DNA of 13,224 bases from Oscillospiraceae bacterium (GCA_009782405.1 WRJC01000074.1:1-13224); one strand, 5' to 3'; shown: positions 1 to 6,857, counted from the stretch's first letter. The notes: generated from the sequence alone by a model not told the origin. A program made the numbers and translations.

Positions 1-215
1 ATGTGTTTCGCCAAAATACGCGAAGCCGCTGCGTCCACATCAACATCATCAGCGACAGCGTTTTGACAAAGCAGGCTGTAATCCAGCAGAACATATCGCG
101 GGGCGTTGTTTTTCAAAATGATAGCCGCCCCCTTTTCATCGACAAGCCGGGCAACCTTTGAAAAGTTTTGATTGGCTTCCGAAATGGAAACGAGGTTTTC
201 AATATTGATATCCAT
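1..215 (-). CDS. Phd/YefM-family antitoxin, C-terminus beyond the window
   Basis: Reading leftwards from an ATG at 213-215, 71 codons stay open to the window edge, so the C-terminus is missing. The protein begins MDINIENLVSISEAN and continues with NFSKVARLVDEKG and then APRYVLLDY. This is the Phd/YefM fold pattern: an N-terminal strand, the S-x-A-x-x-x-F DNA-binding segment, then a short strand ending in a Y-V-L-(L/I) motif. Antitoxins of this family bind their own promoter and neutralise a partner toxin (Doc, RelE or YoeB type) through a C-terminal tail. An AAGGAG ribosome site lies about 9 bases before the ATG, and a strong promoter sits just upstream. The expected toxin would lie to the left of the window and cannot be seen, so the toxin type is unknown. 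It diverges from the YhcG-type nuclease gene at 489. Confidence 0.8.
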   Translation of the reverse strand, partial: MDINIENLVSISEANQNFSKVARLVDEKGAAIILKNNAPRYVLLDYSLLCQNAVADDVDVDAAASRILAKH

Positions 216-237
216 AATTCTCAGCTCCTTCGACCAT

Positions 238-266
238 ATTATACCAAATCATTAGGATAAATGCAA
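238..266 (-). promoter_or_regulatory. sigma-A promoter of the antitoxin gene
   Basis: On the minus strand TTGCAT (261-266) is followed after 17 bp by a perfect TATAAT (238-243). Transcription would start near 231, about 15 bases before the antitoxin ATG, leaving room for the AAGGAG ribosome site. Phd-type antitoxins usually repress such promoters; I did not find an obvious dyad here. Confidence 0.6.
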
Positions 267-366
267 CCTAAATATTTTGGGCACGGCAATTATACTGTTG
301 AATGCGAAAAAAATGTACAAAAATATTGGCAGATTCATAATTTTTGCCGATATTTTTATCTTGTGC

Positions 367-395
367 TTGAAAAAATTTGAAATCCGTGCTATGCT
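367..395 (+). promoter_or_regulatory. sigma-A promoter for the 489-4123 gene run
   Basis: TTGAAA (367-372) and TATGCT (390-395) are separated by 17 bp. The start of transcription would be near 402, giving a leader of about 85 bases before the nuclease ATG at 489. It is the best plus-strand match in the 273-bp gap between the divergent antitoxin and nuclease genes. The rest of that gap is AT-rich, and I see no gene or stable hairpin in it. Confidence 0.45.
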
Positions 396-488
396 ATAGA
401 TAGACATTCTTTTTTAAATCCTGCACCCACTCGACTATACGATAGAGATTGTGCCGCTTAAAACCAAACCCGCCAAAGGAGAAACAGA

Positions 489-1511
489 ATGAACGATTTA
501 TCCACTTCGTTAATAATACAAATCAAAGAGGTTTTGAAAACCTCCCGGATGAACGCCGCCCAACAGCTAAACACCGAACTACTCACCGCATACTGGAACA
601 TCGGGCGTATTATCGTGGAATATGAACAGGACAGCAAGACCCGCGCCGAATATGGGGCGCAGACCTTAAAAGACCTGTCAAAAACTTTGACCGCCGAATT
701 TGGCAAAGGTTTTTCACGTTCAAATTTGCAAAACATGAGAGTGTTTTATTTGACATATCAAAAATGCCAGACACTGTCTGGCAAATTGAGTTGGTCGCAT
801 TATTGCGAATTTCTATCAATATCAAACGAAAACAAACGCGCTTTTTACGAAAAAGAAACGCTCAATTCCGGGTGGTCGGTTCGGGAATTAAGACGGCAGA
901 TCAGCACGTCCCTTTATGAAAGGCTGTTGCTGTCGGACGGGAAAACGAATAAAGAAACGGTGCTGTTCCTCGCGCAACACGGCATTGAAATGGCTGACCC
1001 TGTTGACATGATAAAAGACCCGTATGTATTTGAGTTTTTAGGCATTCCCGAAAACAAGCCCATGATGGAGAATGATTTGGAAAAAGCCCTTGTAGCGCAA
1101 ATCGAAAAATTTTTATTGGAGCTTGGCCGGGGTTTTATGTTCGTCGGAACGCAACAGCGCGTTACGCTCAACAACATACACCGCTATGTCGATATGGTTT
1201 TTTATAATAAAATCCTGCGGGCGTATGTGCTGATAGAATTAAAAACGGTGAAGTTACTGCCAGAGGCCGTCGGACAGCTTAATGCGTACTTGAACTATTA
1301 CAGCGCGGAAATAAACGACGAAAACGACAATCCACCTATCGGCATTATTCTCTGTACCGACAAAGACGGCGTTGACGCTGAATATGCGTTAGGCGGTCTG
1401 TCAAACAATATTTTCGCTTCGCGCTATGTTTACTATATCCCGGACAAAGAGGAACTAATCGCACAGGTCGAAACGGTATTAAAACAATGGCATCAACAGG
1501 AAAACAAATAA
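489..1511 (+). CDS. DUF1016 / YhcG-type PD-(D/E)XK nuclease-domain protein
   Basis: 340 aa, the usual length of the YhcG family. Residues 1-145 form the DUF1016 N-terminal helical domain (TAYWNIGRIIVEYEQ, YGAQTLKDLSKTLTAEFGKG, FSRSNLQNMR, then SWSHY and the WSVRELRRQI segment). Residues 175-335 form the nuclease domain. The PD-(D/E)XK signature is visible as D235 in HRYVDMVFYN and E250-x-K252 in VLIELK, with E205 as a likely upstream acidic residue. Nothing suggests inactivation. An AAAGGAG ribosome site lies about 7 bases before the ATG. Family members occur in many bacteria, often near restriction-modification or other mobile genes, and are thought to cleave DNA, but the cellular role is poorly defined. 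There is no restriction or modification partner here. It leads a four-gene same-strand run, with 37 bases to the next start. The family call is firm; the function is not. Confidence 0.9.
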   Translation: MNDLSTSLIIQIKEVLKTSRMNAAQQLNTELLTAYWNIGRIIVEYEQDSKTRAEYGAQTLKDLSKTLTAEFGKGFSRSNLQNMRVFYLTYQKCQTLSGKLSWSHYCEFLSISNENKRAFYEKETLNSGWSVRELRRQISTSLYERLLLSDGKTNKETVLFLAQHGIEMADPVDMIKDPYVFEFLGIPENKPMMENDLEKALVAQIEKFLLELGRGFMFVGTQQRVTLNNIHRYVDMVFYNKILRAYVLIELKTVKLLPEAVGQLNAYLNYYSAEINDENDNPPIGIILCTDKDGVDAEYALGGLSNNIFASRYVYYIPDKEELIAQVETVLKQWHQQENK

Positions 1512-1535
1512 CGAAAAAACTAAACAAATATTTTT

Positions 1536-1540
1536 GGGAG
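1536..1540 (+). promoter_or_regulatory. ribosome site fixing the amidohydrolase start at 1549
   Basis: GGGAG lies 8 bases upstream of the ATG at 1549. The reading frame is open to a TTG at 1534, but that codon overlaps the ribosome site itself and so is not a plausible start. Confidence 0.65.
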
Positions 1541-1548
1541 CATATTTT

Positions 1549-2619
1549 ATGGCTATGGCGGAAGAAATAAAGAAAACGGTTAAAATCGCGGCATTGCGGA
1601 CAGGGCAAAGCAAAGCGCCGGCCGAGGCAAATGCGTATAGCGCCGATTTTTCGAAAGAGGCCGCGCAAAAACATGCGGCAGACGGTTTTGAGCGGACTCT
1701 TGCCGCTTTCCGCATGGCGGGGGAAGCGGGCGCGGACGTTGCGGTTTCGGTGGAATATGCGCTTCATTACGGGGATTTCGGCTCTCTTGAAAAGCAAAGA
1801 ACGCAAAAAGAACTGCTCGAAACGATTCCCGGGCCGGCGACCGAAAAGGTTTCGGAAATATCGAAAAAATATCAAATGTACACGGCCACGAACATGATGG
1901 AGCGCGACGGGGATACAACGTACAATACCACCGTTTTTATCGGGCGCGGCGGAAAAATTATAGGGAAGTACAGAAAAGTGCATCTTCCGGCGTATGAGAG
2001 CTGGTATACCGCGCCGGGCACGGAATACCCTGTTTTTGAAACTGACATCGGCAGGATAGGTTTCTCCACCTGCCACGACATGGCTTTTCCCGAGCATTGC
2101 AGGTGCATGGCGCTATCCGGGGCGGACATCATACTCCACGCGACGGGAGGCTGGGGGTTCGTCACGAATTATGCATTGGGCAGGGCGCTTTTGCAGGTGA
2201 GGGCTGCTGAAAATTGCGTCTACATCGCGAACGCCTACACTATAAATCCCGTGCTGCCCGGCTCGTGCAGCTGCATTGTATCAAACAGGGGCGTTATTTT
2301 GGCGGAAAACGACAGCCAAGCCGAAGAAGGAATCGCAATCGCCGAAATATCCCCGGATTACGAAATGAAAAACGATAACCTGATGTGGAACTTCATGTCG
2401 GGAGTCGGCAGCGAGCGCATGAGATTCATGCTTGAAAGAAATCCCGCAGCATACGATGCGCTGAAAGCTGAAAACCCTCCGCTTTCGGAAAAATTCTATC
2501 CGCAGCACAAATACGCGAAAACGCCGGAAGCCCTCGCGGAAATCTCAAAACAGTACGACAAAGCCCGTCAGGACGAATTCGACGGAATCCCAAATGATCT
2601 GTTCAAAAAACAATGGTAA
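1549..2619 (+). CDS. nitrilase-superfamily carbon-nitrogen hydrolase
   Basis: 356 aa from the ATG at 1549. The Glu-Lys-Cys triad is present: E69 in VSVEYAL, K143 in KYRKVHLP and C175 in STCHDMAFPE. The E150 that follows the lysine loop is also in its usual place. The alpha-beta-beta-alpha sandwich pattern is recognisable (VKIAAL at the start, ADIILHATGG, ENCVYIANAY). Superfamily enzymes hydrolyse nitriles, amides or N-carbamyl groups through a thioester at the cysteine. This one resembles the aliphatic-amidase and N-carbamoyl-amidohydrolase branches more than true nitrilases, but the substrate cannot be read from sequence. There is no signal peptide, so it should be cytosolic. It is slightly longer than the common 260-300 residues because of a C-terminal extension (about 300-356). 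It follows the nuclease gene by 37 bases, and the methyltransferase starts 29 bases after it. Confidence 0.88.
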   Translation: MAMAEEIKKTVKIAALRTGQSKAPAEANAYSADFSKEAAQKHAADGFERTLAAFRMAGEAGADVAVSVEYALHYGDFGSLEKQRTQKELLETIPGPATEKVSEISKKYQMYTATNMMERDGDTTYNTTVFIGRGGKIIGKYRKVHLPAYESWYTAPGTEYPVFETDIGRIGFSTCHDMAFPEHCRCMALSGADIILHATGGWGFVTNYALGRALLQVRAAENCVYIANAYTINPVLPGSCSCIVSNRGVILAENDSQAEEGIAIAEISPDYEMKNDNLMWNFMSGVGSERMRFMLERNPAAYDALKAENPPLSEKFYPQHKYAKTPEALAEISKQYDKARQDEFDGIPNDLFKKQW

Positions 2620-2630
2620 AGAAATTATCA

Positions 2631-2638
2631 GGGGAAGG
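2631..2638 (+). promoter_or_regulatory. ribosome site fixing the methyltransferase start at 2649
   Basis: GGGGAAGG lies 10 bases before the ATG at 2649. An in-frame ATG at 2613 would overlap the amidohydrolase stop and has no ribosome site, so 2649 is preferred. Confidence 0.6.
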
Positions 2639-2648
2639 AAAACATATA

Positions 2649-3362
2649 ATGGATAAAAATTACGCTTTATCAATACCGCTCGCAAATGACTTCAACGCCT
2701 ATATCGACGCCGCCCTCGCCAACAACGAAATAAATAAAGACGATTGGTATGAACTAAATAAAGTCTATTTCACGAAACTATATCTTTCATCAGACAACCC
2801 GCGCGGGCAATCGGGCCATGGCGGCGGCGAGCAGCATTATATGTTCGCGCATCTGCCGATTTTGGAAGCGGTATATAAAGACGGGACGTTTTGCGACGTA
2901 GGGTGCGCTAACGGGTATTTGATGGAAATGCTGCATAAATGGGGCGCCGCTATTGGTTTCGATTTGCAAATGTATGGGGTTGACATATCGGAAGGGCTAC
3001 TTGAATTGGCCAAAAACAGGCTTCCCGAATGGCATGACCGTTTTTTTCTCGGCAATGCCTTTTACTGGAAGCCCGAGCATAAATTTGATTATATCCACAT
3101 AGGAGGATTAGGCGGCGTCCCCGAAGACGACAGACGCATTTTATTTGAACACTTGCTTAAAAACTATTTGGTTGACGGCGGCAGAATGATAATCGGTCCG
3201 TACTGGTATGAAAAAGACGATTCCAAACCATTGGTTGACAGCCGCGCCGCTTTTGAAAAACTGATTCTTGAATGGGGGATCATCCCGACAGGCTATATAG
3301 AAAAAACGCATTACAACAGGCCCAATTTGCACAGAAAAGCATTGTGGTTCGATAAAATATAG
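2649..3362 (+). CDS. class I SAM-dependent methyltransferase
   Basis: 237 aa from the ATG at 2649. The Rossmann methyltransferase core occupies about residues 78-185. Motif I is DVGCANG (83-89). The acidic residue that binds the ribose hydroxyls is D112 in YGVDISEG. A later strand is KFDYIHIG (145-152), and the strand-turn GGRMIIGPYW is at 177-186. The N-terminal 75 residues carry a conserved-looking NPRGQSGHGGGEQHY stretch (50-64) that probably forms the lid over substrate. The acceptor (small molecule, RNA or protein) is unknown, and no DNA-methylase motif such as (N/D)PP(Y/F) is visible, so it is not an obvious restriction partner of the nuclease upstream. It is spaced as an operon member, 29 bases after the amidohydrolase and 38 before the permease. 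Confidence 0.85.
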   Translation: MDKNYALSIPLANDFNAYIDAALANNEINKDDWYELNKVYFTKLYLSSDNPRGQSGHGGGEQHYMFAHLPILEAVYKDGTFCDVGCANGYLMEMLHKWGAAIGFDLQMYGVDISEGLLELAKNRLPEWHDRFFLGNAFYWKPEHKFDYIHIGGLGGVPEDDRRILFEHLLKNYLVDGGRMIIGPYWYEKDDSKPLVDSRAAFEKLILEWGIIPTGYIEKTHYNRPNLHRKALWFDKI

Positions 3363-3400
3363 TTATATAGGGTTCGTTCCTACGGAAAGGCACTGTTTAA

Positions 3401-4123
3401 ATGGCATTGATGATTATTGCGGTATTCTGCGCATATTTCGCAAAAGGCATAGCAGGGTTCGGAAACACTTTGATTTTCAACTCGATTTTGAGCTTTCAGA
3501 GAACCGTCAGGGACATCACTCCCGTTGATTTCATAATCGCCGCGCCGACAAACTTGTTTTTCGCCGTAAAAGAACGCAAGAATATTTCGTTGAAAATTGT
3601 GATTCCGCTTGCGCTGGTCGTTTACATAGGCATAATTCCCGGCACTTTTTTCTTGAAATTCGGAAACGACCGTCCGTTAAAAGTATTTTTGGGCGCGCTT
3701 GTGATTTTGCTGGCGGCGGAAATGTTTTTTAGGCTGAAGCAAGAGAGAAAGGCGAAACCGAACAAGGGATTTTTAGCTGTCATCGGCATTGTTTCGGGCG
3801 TTTTATGCGGCATATTTGGCATAGGGGCGTTTATGGCCGCATATATCGCGAGGACTACGGAAAACCAAAATCAGTTCAGGGGCAATTTATGCTGCGTATT
3901 CGTGCTGGAAAACATTTTTCGGTGCCCTGTGTACGTTATAGCCGGCATTTTTACTTGGGAGATCATAAAACTGTCGCTTATGCTGCTTCCGATCATGGCA
4001 ATCGGATTTTTATTGGGCGTGGCTGTTTCAAGCCGGATAAACGACAAAATAAGCAGATATATCATTGTTATTTTGCTTATAGTATCGGGAAGTACGCTGA
4101 TCGTAAAAAATTTGATGCAATGA
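3401..4123 (+). CDS. TauE/SafE-family sulfite/organosulfur exporter-like permease
   Basis: 240 aa, the normal size for the family, and almost entirely hydrophobic. Membrane segments fall at roughly 2-22, 40-57, 64-86, 93-110, 124-148, 163-182, 187-211 and 218-237. The family's two-fold repeat is visible: AKGIAGFGNTL near the N-terminus and SGVLCGIFGIGAF at 132-144 are the two glycine-rich half-repeats. Family members move small anions such as sulfite, sulfoacetate or other organic acids across the inner membrane; the substrate here cannot be assigned. A GGAAAGG ribosome site lies about 10 bases before the ATG. It is the last gene of the plus-strand run and ends in tandem TGA codons only 20 bases from the convergent acetyltransferase, with no convincing terminator between them. 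Confidence 0.83.
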   Translation: MALMIIAVFCAYFAKGIAGFGNTLIFNSILSFQRTVRDITPVDFIIAAPTNLFFAVKERKNISLKIVIPLALVVYIGIIPGTFFLKFGNDRPLKVFLGALVILLAAEMFFRLKQERKAKPNKGFLAVIGIVSGVLCGIFGIGAFMAAYIARTTENQNQFRGNLCCVFVLENIFRCPVYVIAGIFTWEIIKLSLMLLPIMAIGFLLGVAVSSRINDKISRYIIVILLIVSGSTLIVKNLMQ

Positions 4124-4143
4124 TGACCCTTTTCGGGGCGGAT

Positions 4144-4686
4144 CTACCGTATCCGCAGTTCCATCACAAAATCGTCCATAAAAAAACCGCCGCCGATGTC
4201 GGTCTTGACGGAATCTATTGTTTCAAAGCCCATTTTATAATATGCCGCTATTGAATTTTCGTTATGCTTATTGACTGTCAGGCGTATTTTATCAAAGTTG
4301 TGTTCAGCCCGACAGAGTGCAATTGTTTCGTCAAGGAAACTGCGGGCAATGCCTTTCCCGCGGCAATCTTTTCGGACGTAAAGCTTGCTGAGCAGCAGAT
4401 AGCATTCTTTCGGCTGACTGGCGCAATAACCTACCATTTCACCGGATTTTATGCGTTCTGCGGTGAAATAGGTATACTTGTTTCGTTTGATGTCCTCGCA
4501 TATCTGTTCTGCCGACTGGAACTTTTGCAGCATATATTCAACCTGTTCTGTCCCGATGATCGGCGTGTAGTGTTCGCGCCAGATTTCGTCGGCGAGATTT
4601 GCGACGGCGACGGCTTCGGATTTTAGCTTCTCGGCGTGTTTTGTGAGTTTTTGAATCTGGATTTCTTTGTTTGTTTCGTTTCCCAT
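4144..4686 (-). CDS. GNAT-family N-acetyltransferase
   Basis: 180 aa. The acetyl-CoA pyrophosphate-binding motif is R-K-D-C-R-G-K-G-I-A at residues 105-114, preceded by the strand YLLLSKLYV. The C-terminal part has the usual N-x-N...A-x-Y-Y-K-x-G-F signature (about 139-154), with a tyrosine placed to act as general acid. GNAT enzymes transfer acetyl from acetyl-CoA to an amine; the acceptor is unknown. The first 25 residues (lysine-rich, helical) are longer than in typical 150-160-aa relatives, but an AAAGGA ribosome site 7 bases before the ATG supports this start. It lies downstream of the repressor gene on the same strand with a gap of 102 bases, so it may have its own weak promoter or be read through from the repressor operon. 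Confidence 0.87.
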   Translation of the reverse strand: MGNETNKEIQIQKLTKHAEKLKSEAVAVANLADEIWREHYTPIIGTEQVEYMLQKFQSAEQICEDIKRNKYTYFTAERIKSGEMVGYCASQPKECYLLLSKLYVRKDCRGKGIARSFLDETIALCRAEHNFDKIRLTVNKHNENSIAAYYKMGFETIDSVKTDIGGGFFMDDFVMELRIR

Positions 4687-4727
4687 TTGGTAATCCTTTT
4701 TTGTTTTTCGACTATTCTATTTTTTGC

Positions 4728-4748
4728 TTGCCGCGATTAAATCGGCAA
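4728..4748. repeat. small inverted repeat between repressor and acetyltransferase genes
   Basis: TTGCCG (4728-4733) and CGGCAA (4743-4748) are perfect inverted copies around a 9-base centre that also contains GAT...ATC. It lacks a T-run on either strand, so it is unlikely to be a factor-independent terminator. It could be an operator near the acetyltransferase start. Low confidence. Confidence 0.3.
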
Positions 4749-4788
4749 TAATATCCCGTGACAGCAAAATTAATTTTTTCACGTTTTT

Positions 4789-5508
4789 TTATACGGCGCA
4801 TAAAACTTTGCCGACTGTTTTGAATGAATCCAATTCATTTATCTGTATCGTCGAATATTTCGGATTCAACGACACAAGCCCTTCCTTTTCGAGCACCTTG
4901 ATGTAACCTTCGCCGTTGTGGACGAATATGCCTACCTCCCCTATATCCACGCTCGGTTGCTGGCTCACCAACAAAACATCGCCGTCGCTGTAATCGGGCG
5001 TCATGCTGTCGCCGTTCACCCGTATCGCCATGTCTGCCTCACGGTATTCTGGTATGTCCAATATGCATAGCATCTCGGCGTCCGAACCTTCGAGATACAC
5101 GCCCGTTCCCGCAGATGCGGGCTGTCCAAACAGCGGTATTTTCCGCGTGAGCGGCGCCGCCGATATGACCGTGTTTGCGTCGGGCAATTCATCTTCGTCG
5201 CCGATGATGTTCATGCTGTCCATCAGTATGTTCACGAGCCGCCGTTCCCTGCCCGACAATCCGTTGTATTTTTGCAGCAACGCCTTTGTCTCTGCAATGG
5301 GCGTTTCTTTTGCGCTGTGCCCGACGAGATAGTCCACGGTCACGCTGTAGAAGTCGGCGAGCATGCATAAATCCGGTATCTGCGGCTTGCTTGCGTTTAT
5401 TTCCCAGTTGTTGTACGTGGTGTACGGTATTTTCAGCCGTTTGATCAGTTCCATTTTTGTCAGTTTGTTTTTTTCACGCAATATTTTTAACCTTTCATGT
5501 AATTCCAT
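4789..5508 (-). CDS. XRE-family repressor with S24 (LexA/CI-type) self-cleavage domain
   Basis: 239 aa. Residues 3-62 are an XRE helix-turn-helix (LKILREKNKLTKMEL...TYNNWEINASKPQIP...LADFYSVTVDYLVG). A linker follows, and residues 120-239 are an S24 peptidase domain. The cleavage site is Ala133-Gly134 in GQPASAGTG, the catalytic serine is S168 in VNGDSMTPDYSDGD, and the lysine is K204 in GYIKVLEKEG. All the elements for RecA-stimulated or stress-triggered self-cleavage are therefore present, as in LexA and phage CI proteins. It would bind operator DNA as a dimer and release it after cleavage. A GGAAGGA ribosome site lies about 10 bases before the ATG. It is the last gene of the 6691-4789 unit, 25 bases after the zinc-ribbon gene. 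No phage genes are adjacent, so its targets are unknown; autoregulation of the promoter at 6752-6780 is the simplest guess. Confidence 0.9.
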   Translation of the reverse strand: MELHERLKILREKNKLTKMELIKRLKIPYTTYNNWEINASKPQIPDLCMLADFYSVTVDYLVGHSAKETPIAETKALLQKYNGLSGRERRLVNILMDSMNIIGDEDELPDANTVISAAPLTRKIPLFGQPASAGTGVYLEGSDAEMLCILDIPEYREADMAIRVNGDSMTPDYSDGDVLLVSQQPSVDIGEVGIFVHNGEGYIKVLEKEGLVSLNPKYSTIQINELDSFKTVGKVLCAV

Positions 5509-5533
5509 GCATTTTCGTCCTTCCTATATTTAT

Positions 5534-6484
5534 TCAATTACCGGCAAGCATTTCAAGCATATCCCTTATTTGCGCTATCGTGCCCTCTATAAGGTTCACG
5601 CAAACGCTTCTGCCCTGCCCGCCCGTCATAACGCTCACGTGACATTCGTGCACCAGCCAGTCTATCAATAACATCTTCTCTTTTTCGTCTTTGCATAACG
5701 GCCATTTGTCCGCGAATGCGTTGAATATTTCCGTCGCCCGGCCGCCGGGCATGCTGTTCGCGTTACAACTTCTGCGATATTCGCGGTATGTATAATAATA
5801 CCCGCACGGGCACGCTATCAATCCGGCATAACTCGCGGCTTTGTTTGCCGCGCCGCAGTGATGGCATATTATTTCGCCTTTGTCCAAGTGTTCGCGGGTA
5901 TCTCTCGCCTGCTTGCACCGGACGTAGAACGTATATCCCACATCTTCGAGCAAATCCCCGTCGGCAAGCCCTTTCGCGTCGCTTTGATACAGTTTGATCA
6001 ATTTGCCCCGCGCCACTTTTTCGCTCCATTTGCATTTGTTGAATTTGGCGGGCTCTATGCTCTCCGCCATTTTTGCGAGTTCGCTTTTTTCGCGCTCTAT
6101 CCGCGCTTTTGCTCTCTCGATTTGACCGGATTTTTTGGCGGCTGTCAAACGGGCGTATCTTTCCTCGTAACCTGCGTCATATTTTGCCTTGGCTTTTTCG
6201 AGCGCGTCATTCAAAGACGATTCATCCTGTATTTCAACGCCCAAAACAGTGAAATAACCGTTTCCGATGGTCACATACAATAATTCGATGCGGTAGCCTC
6301 GGCAATATCCGTATGTCCAGCCCGCTGCATTTTCAAACCGAGGGTAATTGTTGTATACTTTGTACTTCTCCGCCATTTCGCTGTTGAAAGCCAAAAACAG
6401 TTCGCGGACTTTATCCGGCAGAAACGCCAGCAGTTCCTCGTATGCAGGCTTGCTTTTCCTCGGGTATTTTTCTATCCATTCCAT
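5534..6484 (-). CDS. uncharacterised protein with coiled coil and zinc ribbon
   Basis: 316 aa; I do not recognise a named family with certainty. Residues 15-92 form a compact domain (AEKYKVYNNYPRFENAAGWTYGY, then RIELLYVTIGNGYFTVLGVEI) that resembles small DUF3788-like folds, though this is only an impression. Residues 93-142 are a charged, probably coiled-coil stretch rich in Lys, Glu, Ala and Arg. Residues 207-227 form a zinc-ribbon-like motif: C207-x2-C210, 14 residues, C225-x-C227. The C-terminal domain (about 245-316) carries KEKMLLIDWLVHECH and GRSVCVNLIEG, which I recall as a recurrent pattern in Bacillota hypothetical proteins. There is no signal peptide or membrane segment, so it should be cytosolic. 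An AAAGGA ribosome site precedes the ATG. The upstream 62-aa gene ends 18 bases before it and the XRE-S24 repressor follows 25 bases after it, so the three are probably co-transcribed. No function is assigned. Confidence 0.75.
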   Translation of the reverse strand: MEWIEKYPRKSKPAYEELLAFLPDKVRELFLAFNSEMAEKYKVYNNYPRFENAAGWTYGYCRGYRIELLYVTIGNGYFTVLGVEIQDESSLNDALEKAKAKYDAGYEERYARLTAAKKSGQIERAKARIEREKSELAKMAESIEPAKFNKCKWSEKVARGKLIKLYQSDAKGLADGDLLEDVGYTFYVRCKQARDTREHLDKGEIICHHCGAANKAASYAGLIACPCGYYYTYREYRRSCNANSMPGGRATEIFNAFADKWPLCKDEKEKMLLIDWLVHECHVSVMTGGQGRSVCVNLIEGTIAQIRDMLEMLAGN

Positions 6485-6502
6485 TGCAACATAATCCTTT
6501 GT

Positions 6503-6691
6503 TTACATATTATGCCTCTGAGTATCTATTTGCCATGACAAACTAGCGGCCAATCCGCTCGCCTTTTTTTCGATTTTTTGCTTGTATCCGCATTTGGCCA
6601 TGGCTTCGCTTGTCTTCGCGACGAAATCCCTGTAATCTTCCGGGACTTCCGGCAAGAAATCCGCAAGCGTCAATTTTTTTGTTGTTTTCAT
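6503..6691 (-). CDS. small hypothetical protein, possibly a truncated remnant
   Basis: 62 aa, starting MKTTKKLTLADFLPEVPEDY and ending near SWQIDTQRHNM. A strong AAGGGGAG ribosome site lies 8 bases before the ATG and a consensus promoter lies about 60 bases upstream, so it is very likely translated. From memory, the N-terminal 45 residues (LTLADFLPEVPEDYRDFV, then YKQKIEKKASGL) resemble the start of longer (about 150-aa) Bacillota proteins in which the sequence goes on with further strands and cysteines. Here the match stops at residue 46 and an unrelated tail follows. That would fit a 3' deletion, but I cannot confirm it without a search. It is the first gene of the zinc-ribbon/repressor unit. 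Confidence 0.6.
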   Translation of the reverse strand: MKTTKKLTLADFLPEVPEDYRDFVAKTSEAMAKCGYKQKIEKKASGLAASLSWQIDTQRHNM

Positions 6692-6723
6692 GAAAAATTC
6701 TCCCCTTTTATTTTTTTGTGACG

Positions 6724-6744
6724 TTGCATTATAAATGATTGCAA
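6724..6744. repeat. inverted repeat at the start of the repressor-operon transcript
   Basis: TTGCA (6724-6728) and TGCAA (6740-6744) are inverted copies separated by 11 bases, and ATTGCAAT (6738-6745) is itself palindromic. They sit around the predicted transcription start (about 6745) of the minus-strand operon encoding an XRE-S24 repressor, a plausible operator position. No matching site was found elsewhere in the window. Confidence 0.3.
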
Positions 6745-6751
6745 TATATCT

Positions 6752-6780
6752 ATTATACTACGCTCGCTCCATTTTGTCAA
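6752..6780 (-). promoter_or_regulatory. perfect consensus sigma-A promoter of the 62-aa/zinc-ribbon/repressor operon
   Basis: Read on the minus strand, TTGACA (6775-6780) is followed by exactly 17 bp and TATAAT (6752-6757), a full 12-of-12 match to the consensus. The start of transcription would be near 6745, giving a leader of about 54 bases to the ATG at 6691. So strong a promoter ahead of a repressor-encoding operon suggests that it is normally held down by a repressor, most simply the S24 protein it encodes. It faces away from the response-regulator promoter. Confidence 0.75.
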
Positions 6781-6794
6781 CAATGATTTTCCTG

Positions 6795-6835
6795 TTTTGA
6801 GAAATATTTTAAATATTTGAGTAAAAACCTCAAAA
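6795..6835. repeat. nested inverted repeats upstream of the repressor-operon promoter
   Basis: TTTTGAG (6795-6801) is inverted at CTCAAAA (6829-6835). Between them lie AAATATT/AATATTT (6802-6808 and 6812-6818) and a second TTTGAG (6816-6821) that can also pair with CTCAAA (6829-6834). The block lies between the divergent repressor-operon promoter and the response-regulator boxes. It may bind a regulator or only reflect high AT content. Confidence 0.35.
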
Positions 6836-6857
6836 ATTATTCGACAAAAACGGTGAT

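Noticed and set aside
1345..2097. 250-codon minus-strand open frame across the nuclease/amidohydrolase junction
   Set aside because: Overlaps two well-supported plus-strand genes; Arg/Phe/Cys-rich and without family features.
4108..4145. Possible terminator CCC-TTTTC-GGGG between the permease and acetyltransferase genes
   Set aside because: A 3-4-bp stem only, with no T-run; too weak to call.
6841..6846. An additional GACA-like half-site upstream of response-regulator box 1
   Set aside because: It is not in 11-bp phase with the four clear repeats and has no counterpart at box 2.
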